This document shows positions 7,373 to 12,306 of a stretch of DNA of 12,306 nt, one piece after another. The position numbers were made by a program, and so were the translations under genes. This stretch comes from an uncultured Actinomycetes bacterium. GTDB lineage: Bacteria > Actinomycetota > Actinomycetes > S36-B12. Below the pieces are notes generated by a model that made no database searches, was not told the origin of the DNA, and worked only from the letters and a program-made list of their open reading frames with translations. Position 1 is the first letter of the stretch, and each line of letters opens with the position of its first letter. The stretch covers positions 1-12,306 of the forward strand of contig CAINGG010000515.1 of the NCBI GenBank assembly GCA_903848435.1. The letters are read 5' to 3'.

Positions 7373-8128
7373 CTACGCGGGCTCGACATCGCCTGTCGGA
7401 GCGCGACCAGGCACCCAACCGGAGCGATAGCGACCGGCCTCATGAAAGCCCACGCTCCGGTAGAGCGCCGCAGCCGCCGCGTTGCCGGCGTACATCTCCA
7501 GGTAGGCCTCGGGCGCACCGCGCGCGAAAGCAGCGGACACCAGCGCGGCCGTCACCGCGCGGCCGTGACCGCGATCGCGCGCACCAGGGTCGGTGCAGAT
7601 GCTCACCAGGTGCGGTACCCCGTCGGCGATGACGGTCTGTGCTCCGACCGCGACGAGGCGGTCACCTTCGGTGACACCCACCCAGCGACGGATAGAGGGG
7701 TGGCCGGACATCAAGTAGGCGGATTCTGAGTGCGCGAGGAGCGGATCGATCCGCGCATCGAACGGGTCAAGTTCCTCGGTGCCGACCGCCCAGTCCGACA
7801 ATCGAGCGGACGCTGCAGCCGGAGTGATGACCCAGATCGACCAGTGCCCGGGATCGGCAATCCGCAGGCGCTCGGGCAGGAGTGGATAGACGTGGTCGTG
7901 TACGTGGATTCCATCCACCCGATGCCGCTCGGCGAGCTCGTCGACCAGTTGCGTCACGCGTGCAGGATCATCGCCGAGGGCACTCACCCAGCATTCGCCC
8001 GCACGGCGCCCCGGCCTGATGAACGCGACAAGGTCGTCGTCGATCAGGTAGTCGAGGACCTGCGCGTCGTCGAGGCAGTAGCGCAGGAAGGGATCGTCAG
8101 GCCGGGCTTGGCGCAGCGGGTGCTGCAT
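7373..8128 (-). CDS. GNAT-family N-acetyltransferase, substrate unknown
   Basis: A 251-residue protein whose C-terminal half is a clear GNAT fold that would transfer an acyl group from acetyl-CoA. Motif A runs from about 174 to 200, with the CoA pyrophosphate-binding RDRGHG (184-189; R-x-x-G-x-G) preceded by VSICTDPGA. Motif B is at about 210-228, LEMYAGNAAAAALYRSVGF. The N-terminal half, with DDPFLRYCL (11-19) and an acidic DYLIDDD stretch, resembles the extension of an uncharacterised actinobacterial acetyltransferase group; it gives no clue to substrate. ATG 8128 overlaps the end of aspS by 32 bases but has AGGAGG 9 bases upstream, which supports it over shorter starts. The stop is 11 bases before rarA. 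Placement between aspS and rarA suggests co-transcription rather than a shared pathway. The fold is firm; the role is open. Confidence 0.85.
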   Translation of the reverse strand: MQHPLRQARPDDPFLRYCLDDAQVLDYLIDDDLVAFIRPGRRAGECWVSALGDDPARVTQLVDELAERHRVDGIHVHDHVYPLLPERLRIADPGHWSIWVITPAAASARLSDWAVGTEELDPFDARIDPLLAHSESAYLMSGHPSIRRWVGVTEGDRLVAVGAQTVIADGVPHLVSICTDPGARDRGHGRAVTAALVSAAFARGAPEAYLEMYAGNAAAAALYRSVGFHEAGRYRSGWVPGRAPTGDVEPA

Positions 8129-9848
8129 CGATGCCGGCCTCCTTGCGCTGCTTGGCAGTGATGGGCGTGGGCGCTCCGGTGAGCGGGTCCTGCCCCCCGC
8201 CGGTCTTGGGGAAGGCGATCACGTCGCGGATGCTCGACGCACCGGCAAGGAGCATGGCGACGCGATCGATACCGAAGGCGATGCCGCCATGAGGGGGCGG
8301 CCCGTATTGGAAAGCCTCGAGCAGAAAGCCAAACTTCGACTGAGCCTCGTCCTCGGACATGCCGAGCAGCGTGAAGACCCGCTCCTGCACGTCGCGCCGG
8401 TGGATACGCACCGAGCCGCCGCCGATCTCGTTGCCGTTGCACACCATGTCGTAGGCCCATGCGAGGGCCTCGCCGGGTGCGGACTCGAAGGTGTCGATCC
8501 AGGCGGAGTTGGGCGACGTGAAGGGATGGTGCACGGCCGTCCAGCCCTGCGTGCCGTCGTCTTCCTCCGTGCGCTCGAACATCGGCGCATCGACCACCCA
8601 GAGAAAGGACCATGCCGACTCGTCGATGAGTCCGAGGCGATGGCCGATCTCCACTCTGGTCGCGCCGAGCAGCGCACGCGCATCCGACACGGGGCCTGCG
8701 GCGAAGAACGCGCAATCCCCGGGCGACGCACCCACGGCGGCCAGCAGTCCCGCGCGCTCGGCTTCGGAGAGGTTCTTGGCGACCGGGCCGCCAAGCTCGC
8801 CGTCGGCCCCGAAGGTGACGTAGGCAAGGCCCTTGGCGCCGCGCTGCTTGGCCCACTCCTGCCACGCGTCGAACTGACGTCGAGGCTGGTCCGCCCCCCC
8901 GGGCATGACGACCGCTCCGACATAGGGCGCCTGGAACACGCGGAAGGGTGTCTCGCGGAAGTAGTCGGTGAGGTCGACGAGCTCGAGGCCAAAGCGCAAG
9001 TCGGGCTTGTCGGTGCCGAACCGACGCATGGCCTCGGAGTAGGGCATGCGGGGAACCGCGCCGATGTCGACTCCGAGGATGCCCTGCCACAGTGCACGGA
9101 CGATGGCCTCGCCCACCTCGATGACATCCTCCTGCTCGATGAAGGACATCTCGATGTCGAGCTGGGTGAACTCCGGCTGGCGATCTCCGCGGAAATCCTC
9201 GTCGCGATAGCAGCGGGCGATCTGAAAGTAGCGCTCCATGCCTGCGACCATGAGGAGCTGCTTGAACAGTTGCGGCGACTGCGGCAGCGCGTACCAGTTG
9301 CCAGGCTGCAGCCGTGCGGGCACCAGGAAGTCTCGGGCGCCCTCGGGCGTGGACGCCGTCAGCGTGGGCGTCTCAATCTCAACGAAGTCACGCGCGAGCA
9401 GCGTGTCGCGGCAGATCTGATTGAGCTTGGAACGCATGCGGAGGTTGTCGCCCACGGAGGGCCGACGCAGGTCGAGGTAGCGGTAGCGCAGGCGCGCCTC
9501 CTCGCCGATCGTCGCGCGGTCGTCGACCGGGAAGGGAAGCGGCGCGGCGGGGCTGAGCACCTCGACCTCGCTGGCCTCCACCTCGAGGCTGCCGGTGGGG
9601 ATGTCGGGGTTCTCGTTGCCCTCCGGGCGGCGCCGCACGGTGCCGACAATTCGCAGGCAGTACTCGTCGCGCAAGCCGTGCGCCACGTCGGGATCGTTGA
9701 TGACCACCTGGACGACCCCGCTGGCATCGCGCAGGTCGAGGAAGGCGACTCCACCGTGGTCGCGCCGCCGGTCCACCCAGCCCGCGAGCGTGATGTCGGC
9801 ACCTTCGTCTGCGCTCGTCAGCGTGCCGGCCCGGTGCGTGCGGATCAC
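8097..9848 (-). CDS. aspS: Aspartyl-tRNA synthetase, predicted non-discriminating (Asp/Asn)
   Basis: This class IIb synthetase charges tRNA-Asp, and here probably also tRNA-Asn, with aspartate. It has 583 residues. The N-terminal OB-fold anticodon-binding domain (about 1-105) contains GWVDRRRDHGGVAFLDLRD (23-41). The catalytic domain shows RYRYLDLRRP, the FVEIETPTL region, GARDFLVP, ALPQSPQLFKQLLM, RCYRDEDFRGDRQPEFTQ and the GGIAFGIDRVAMLL motif 3, with the bacterial GAD insertion between. His31 and Gly77 (in RPEGN) match the residues associated with relaxed tRNA specificity; E. coli, a discriminating enzyme, has Leu and Lys there. The GTG start at 9848 overlaps the hisS stop as GTGA, with AGGGA 5 bases upstream. 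The C terminus is a short Ala/Pro tail overlapping the acetyltransferase gene. Confidence 0.97.
   Translation of the reverse strand: MIRTHRAGTLTSADEGADITLAGWVDRRRDHGGVAFLDLRDASGVVQVVINDPDVAHGLRDEYCLRIVGTVRRRPEGNENPDIPTGSLEVEASEVEVLSPAAPLPFPVDDRATIGEEARLRYRYLDLRRPSVGDNLRMRSKLNQICRDTLLARDFVEIETPTLTASTPEGARDFLVPARLQPGNWYALPQSPQLFKQLLMVAGMERYFQIARCYRDEDFRGDRQPEFTQLDIEMSFIEQEDVIEVGEAIVRALWQGILGVDIGAVPRMPYSEAMRRFGTDKPDLRFGLELVDLTDYFRETPFRVFQAPYVGAVVMPGGADQPRRQFDAWQEWAKQRGAKGLAYVTFGADGELGGPVAKNLSEAERAGLLAAVGASPGDCAFFAAGPVSDARALLGATRVEIGHRLGLIDESAWSFLWVVDAPMFERTEEDDGTQGWTAVHHPFTSPNSAWIDTFESAPGEALAWAYDMVCNGNEIGGGSVRIHRRDVQERVFTLLGMSEDEAQSKFGFLLEAFQYGPPPHGGIAFGIDRVAMLLAGASSIRDVIAFPKTGGGQDPLTGAPTPITAKQRKEAGIDAAPAAPSPA
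8138..8143 (-). promoter_or_regulatory. Ribosome binding site of the GNAT gene, inside aspS
   Basis: AGGAGG on the minus strand, within the last codons of aspS, 9 bases before ATG 8128. It supports the 32-base gene overlap being real. Confidence 0.7.
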
Positions 9849-11179
9849 GATGCTCCCTCGTCGCTGTCGGTCGCGGCCACCACGCGGGGCCGCAGGTCAG
9901 TATCGGGGGGCGTCCACGTGGTGGCATCAGCGCCTACCTGCTCGCCGCTGCGAATGTCCTTCACTGTGTCGCCGGCCGGGTCGGGGAACCACACGAAAGG
10001 GATCCTCCGGCGGTCGGCGTATTTGATCTGCTTGCCGAACTTGTCGGCCCGGGCAGCCACCTCGCAGGGAATCCCCCGGGCCCTGAGTTGATGGGCGACG
10101 CCATCGCTCGCCTCGCGAGAGCCCTCGTCAACGACGGCGACGAGCACGGCCGAGGGAACCGGACGAGATACCTCCACCAGATCGCGCCCGAGAAGCAGGG
10201 CCACCAGGCGGGTAACTCCGAGGGAGATCCCCACCCCTGGATAGGTCGTGCGCCCATCGGAGGCGAGGGAGTCGTAACGGCCACCGGAGCAGATCGACCC
10301 GAAATCCTCGAAGCCCACGACCTGTGTCTCGTAGACGGTGCCGGTGTAGTAGTCCAGGCCGCGGGCGACGTGGAGGTCGACAAGCGCTGCGCCCGGGTGA
10401 TCGCGGTTGACGGCCCTGATCACCTCGGCGAGCTCCGCGAGGCCCTGGTCGAGCAATGGGTCGGAGACGCCCAGCGCGCGCACCCGTTCGACGAACGAAT
10501 CATCCGCGGCCCGGATATCGGCCAGGTCGAGGCAGGCGGTGGCCTGGTCCGGTCGCAATCCCGCCTCGACGAGGAGCGCCATGACCTTCTCGCGGCCGAT
10601 CTTGTCGAGCTTGTCGATCGCCCTGAGCACCGCCGGGATGTCGTCCACTCCGAGGCCGCGATAGAACCCCTCGAGGACCTTGCGGTTATTGAGGCAGATG
10701 ATCGTCGGAGGCATAGGCAGTGACGCAAAGACCTCGGCCATGATGATGGCCATCTCCGCGTCATGGTGCCCGGCCAGGTGGTCCACGTCGATGATGTCGA
10801 TGTCTGCCTGGGTGAACTCGCGGAAACGCCCCTCCTGGGGTCGTTCACCGCGCCACACCTTTTGAATCTGATAGCGGCGCAGGGGAAATGCCAGCTGACC
10901 GGCGTTTTCGACGATGTAGCGGGCGAAAGGCACGGTCAGGTCGAAGTGGAGGGCGAGTCGTCCATCGTCATCGCCGTGCAGACGGTGAACCGCATAGACC
11001 TCCTTGTCGATCTCGCCCTTGCGCAGCAGAACGTCGATGGGCTCGACCGATCGGGTCTCCAAGGACGTGAAGCCGTGCAGCTCGAACACCCGCCGGGCCG
11101 TGTCGAGGACCTGCAACTCGACCAGTCGCCCGTCGGGCAGCCACTCGGGGAATCCCGACAGGCTCGCCTTCACCGCCAT
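9845..11179 (-). CDS. hisS: Histidyl-tRNA synthetase, eukaryote/Bifidobacterium-like type
   Basis: HisRS charges tRNA-His. The 444-residue protein has motif 1 in the ETRSVEPIDVLL region, the LHFDLTVPFARY block (77-88), motif 2 WRGERPQEGRFREFTQADID (109-128), the histidine signatures ARGLDYYTG (272-280) and SGGRYDSL (298-305), and motif 3 YPGVGISLGVTRL (313-325). The C-terminal anticodon-binding domain (about 342-425) includes FGKQIKYADRR. The N-terminal GFPEWLP, the DLTVPFARY block and Asp128 where typical bacterial enzymes have Glu resemble Bifidobacterium and eukaryotic HisRS more than the M. tuberculosis or Streptomyces form. ATG 11179 shares one base with the hydrolase stop (TGATG) and has AGGGGG (11190-11185) upstream; a longer in-frame extension lies inside the neighbouring gene. 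The stop overlaps aspS. This is charging HisRS, not HisZ, because the HisRS-specific motifs and anticodon domain are intact. Confidence 0.95.
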   Translation of the reverse strand: MAVKASLSGFPEWLPDGRLVELQVLDTARRVFELHGFTSLETRSVEPIDVLLRKGEIDKEVYAVHRLHGDDDGRLALHFDLTVPFARYIVENAGQLAFPLRRYQIQKVWRGERPQEGRFREFTQADIDIIDVDHLAGHHDAEMAIIMAEVFASLPMPPTIICLNNRKVLEGFYRGLGVDDIPAVLRAIDKLDKIGREKVMALLVEAGLRPDQATACLDLADIRAADDSFVERVRALGVSDPLLDQGLAELAEVIRAVNRDHPGAALVDLHVARGLDYYTGTVYETQVVGFEDFGSICSGGRYDSLASDGRTTYPGVGISLGVTRLVALLLGRDLVEVSRPVPSAVLVAVVDEGSREASDGVAHQLRARGIPCEVAARADKFGKQIKYADRRRIPFVWFPDPAGDTVKDIRSGEQVGADATTWTPPDTDLRPRVVAATDSDEGAS

Positions 11180-11898
11180 CACAGCCCCCTCGTCGGTGGG
11201 CCCAGCAGGGGTCGGCCGCCGGCGAGCTCCACGAGGAAGGGATTCTGGGACCGCTCCTGACCGATGGTGGTGAGCTCGCCATGACCTGGCATAACGACGG
11301 TGTCGTCGTCTAGAGGCCATACGACGCGCCGCAGGCTCTCCTGCATGGCGACGGGATCGCCTCCTGGAAGGTCCGTGCGCCCGATGGAGCCGGCGAAGAG
11401 CAGATCGCCGCTGATCATGACGGGTGGCCGGTTGCCATCTCGTGGGGCGATGAAGGCCGCGGAACCCTCCGTGTGGCCGGGTGCGTGGGCCACGACAAGC
11501 GGCACGCCCGCGATGTCGAGTGACGCGCGGTCTGCGAAGGTGCGCACGTCGTGCGGCTCGGTGAGTTCGAGGGCACCCTTGGTCATGGACATCAGCTGAT
11601 CGCGCGCGGCGGCGAAACTCGAACCCAGCGGATCTGCGAGTCGATAGCGGTCGTCCTCGTGGATGTAGGCAGGAATATCAGCACCCGCCGTCAAGGGGGC
11701 AACCGACCACACATGATCGACGTGGCCATGCGTCAGCAGGACGGCGACGGGGCGCAGCCGGTGCTCACGCAGCACGTCGGCCAGTGGCTCCAGGGAGTCC
11801 TGGCCGGGATCGACCACGAGGCAGTCCTCGCCCTCCGCGGTTGCGACCACATAACAATTCGTGCCCCAGGCACCCGCGGGGAAGCCGGTCACGAACAC
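11179..11898 (-). CDS. Metallo-beta-lactamase-fold hydrolase, glyoxalase II-like
   Basis: A 239-residue cytosolic zinc hydrolase of the hydroxyacylglutathione hydrolase-like group; the actual thioester or other substrate is not evident. The metal ligand set is complete: THGHVDH (56-62), PGHTEGS with His142, SGDLLF with Asp165, and PGHG with His206. The N-terminal GAWGTNCYVV block and GSIGRTDLPGG (170-180) are typical of this group. GTG 11898 was chosen because GGAGG lies 5 bases upstream and the family's N-terminal strand starts there; the open frame continues to 12108 but would run under the divergent gene. It is the first gene of the minus-strand cluster and overlaps hisS by one base. M. 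tuberculosis has the same hydrolase-hisS pair (Rv2581c-Rv2580c, from memory). Actinomycetes mostly use mycothiol, so glutathione is not a safe substrate guess. Confidence 0.92.
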   Translation of the reverse strand: MFVTGFPAGAWGTNCYVVATAEGEDCLVVDPGQDSLEPLADVLREHRLRPVAVLLTHGHVDHVWSVAPLTAGADIPAYIHEDDRYRLADPLGSSFAAARDQLMSMTKGALELTEPHDVRTFADRASLDIAGVPLVVAHAPGHTEGSAAFIAPRDGNRPPVMISGDLLFAGSIGRTDLPGGDPVAMQESLRRVVWPLDDDTVVMPGHGELTTIGQERSQNPFLVELAGGRPLLGPPTRGL

Positions 11899-11903
11899 AG
11901 TGG

Positions 11904-11908
11904 CCTCC
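11904..11908 (-). promoter_or_regulatory. Ribosome binding site deciding the hydrolase start
   Basis: GGAGG on the minus strand, 5 bases before GTG 11898. It selects this start over the upstream frame and over the second GTG at 11892. Confidence 0.75.
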
Positions 11909-12000
11909 GGGAGTGTGCGGGCGAGGGGCGTGCCGAGCCTACCGGGGGCGCCTTCGTAGACTCCCGGGTCGGCGCTCCCCCGTCCGGGATCTGCGCCACG

Positions 12001-12006
12001 AGGAGG
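12001..12006 (+). promoter_or_regulatory. Ribosome binding site of the ppiB-like gene
   Basis: AGGAGG ending 4 bases before GTG 12011, within a longer AGGAGGGG purine run. It fixes the start of the divergent gene. Confidence 0.75.
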
Positions 12007-12010
12007 GGAC

Positions 12011-12306
12011 GTGACGACGAACAAGCGCAAGCGTGAGCTCGCGAGGGCCAAGGCCGAGCGCCAGGCAGCCAAGCGCGCCGAGTCCGCGCAGCGCCGTCGC
12101 CGTCGCAATCAGGTGATCGCTGTTCTCGCCGTGCTCGTCGTGATCGGCGGCGCCATCGCGTGGTACGTCGTGAGCCGTCCAGCCGAGGCACCCATCGATG
12201 CGGCCATTCCGACCGAGAGCGCGGCCCCCAGCGACAATCCGGCGCCGACCGACAGCCCCGCCCCTACCGACACCGCCGCGCCGAGCGACACAGCCGCGCC
12301 GAGCCC
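12011..12306 (+). CDS. ppiB: N-terminal part of a membrane-anchored protein, probably cyclophilin-type peptidyl-prolyl isomerase
   Basis: Only 98 codons are visible and the gene runs off the right edge. Residues 4-32 are strongly basic and helical (NKRKRELARAKAERQ, then RRRRR at 28-32), residues 35-54 form one membrane segment, and from about residue 57 the protein is an Ala/Pro/Ser/Thr/Asp linker with hexapeptide repeats (AAPSDN, PAPTDS, PAPTDT, AAPSDT). The charge pattern predicts a cytoplasmic N terminus with the following domain outside. No isomerase domain is inside the window. The call rests on synteny: in M. tuberculosis ppiB (Rv2582) lies divergent from the hydrolase-hisS pair and begins with the same basic tail, membrane helix and Pro/Ser/Thr linker. 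The GTG start is backed by AGGAGG. Another secreted, anchored protein with such an N terminus cannot be excluded. Confidence 0.75.
   Translation, partial: MTTNKRKRELARAKAERQAAKRAESAQRRRRRNQVIAVLAVLVVIGGAIAWYVVSRPAEAPIDAAIPTESAAPSDNPAPTDSPAPTDTAAPSDTAAPS
12221..12306 (+). repeat. Degenerate 18-bp tandem repeat encoding the Pro/Ala/Ser/Thr/Asp linker
   Basis: About four and a half copies of an 18-base unit encode hexapeptides of the form [AP]-A-P-[ST]-D-[NST]. The last two units are almost identical at the DNA level (both begin GCCGCGCCGAGC). The array reaches the window edge, so its full copy number is unknown. Confidence 0.7.

Larger units (their letters stand above)
11899..12010. promoter_or_regulatory. 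Divergent intergenic region, probable promoters for both strands
   Basis: These 112 bases separate the minus-strand cluster from the plus-strand gene and are the only place where an upstream promoter for either could lie. TAGACT (plus, 11957-11962) and TAGGCT (minus, 11941-11936) each fit the TAnnnT pattern of actinobacterial -10 boxes. No convincing -35 hexamer sits 16-18 bases upstream of either. If used, the leaders would be roughly 40 bases or shorter. No operator or riboswitch structure is visible. Confidence 0.35.

Noticed and set aside
8289..10091. A 600-residue open frame on the plus strand
   Set aside because: It is antisense to aspS and the end of hisS, with the same GC-driven shadow pattern and no recognisable domain.
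9845..11179. HisZ (ATP phosphoribosyltransferase regulatory subunit) instead of HisRS
   Set aside because: The ARGLDYY and GGRYD histidine signatures, the motif 2 arginine and a C-terminal anticodon-binding domain are all present; HisZ lacks the last of these.
11180..11320. Upstream extension of hisS
   Set aside because: It lies inside the hydrolase gene in another frame. ATG 11179 has a ribosome binding site and a stop-start overlap, and gives the family's normal N terminus.
11899..12108. Longer N terminus for the glyoxalase II-like hydrolase
   Set aside because: The extension would overlap the divergent gene's start and coding region, is Arg-rich and unlike the family. GTG 11898 has a GGAGG at good spacing.
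12109..12291. Minus-strand Gly/Ala/Ser/Val repeat protein of 60 residues
   Set aside because: It is the reverse reading of the ppiB-like linker repeats and has no ribosome binding site or independent support.
1..12306. CRISPR array, tRNA or rRNA genes, insertion sequences, prophage or defence genes
   Set aside because: No spaced direct repeats, tRNA-like cloverleaf, transposase or phage motifs were seen by eye. Nearly all sequence is accounted for by core genes. A tRNAscan or profile search was not possible here.

Overview
The window is GC-rich DNA from an actinomycete-type bacterium and is almost wholly coding. The evidence is the high G+C, GTG and CTG starts, purine-rich AGGAGG ribosome binding sites, and a gene order I recall as conserved in Actinobacteria. 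From memory, Mycobacterium tuberculosis has the same order in its Rv2551c-Rv2555c, Rv2559c, Rv2572c and Rv2580c-Rv2582 blocks. The genus cannot be named from the sequence. The tight packing suggests a fairly compact genome.

Eleven genes lie head to tail on the minus strand. In transcription order (high to low coordinates) they are: a glyoxalase II-like metallo-beta-lactamase hydrolase (11179-11898), hisS (9845-11179), aspS (8097-9848), a GNAT acetyltransferase (7373-8128), rarA/mgsA (6018-7361), a 94-residue membrane-anchored-looking protein (5695-5979), alaS (3017-5695), ruvX (2534-3013), mltG (1425-2537), aroE (590-1402), and a prepilin peptidase cut by the left edge (1-593). Neighbours overlap by 1, 4 or 32 bases or are separated by at most 38 bases, so one long, translationally coupled transcription unit is likely. 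At the right edge a single divergent plus-strand gene begins at 12011: the basic-tail, membrane-anchor and linker part of what synteny says is the cyclophilin ppiB. The 112 bases between the divergent starts are the only real non-coding stretch.

Most genes are housekeeping: three aminoacyl-tRNA synthetases, DNA replication and repair accessories (rarA, ruvX), peptidoglycan strand termination (mltG), shikimate synthesis (aroE) and pilin/pseudopilin processing. I see no mobile element, CRISPR array, RNA gene, toxin-antitoxin pair or defence system, and no clearly novel multi-gene system.

The points worth attention are details inside core genes. (1) ruvX has no ATG, GTG or TTG upstream of its catalytic motif. 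It seems to start at CTG, with a well-placed GGAGG, immediately after and in the same frame as the alaS stop. (2) AspRS carries the His31 plus Gly77 signature of non-discriminating enzymes, implying tRNA-dependent asparagine synthesis. (3) HisRS is a eukaryote/Bifidobacterium-like type, although it sits at the ordinary actinobacterial hisS locus. (4) AroE has lost parts of usually conserved motifs. No gap of more than 300 bases lacks a gene.
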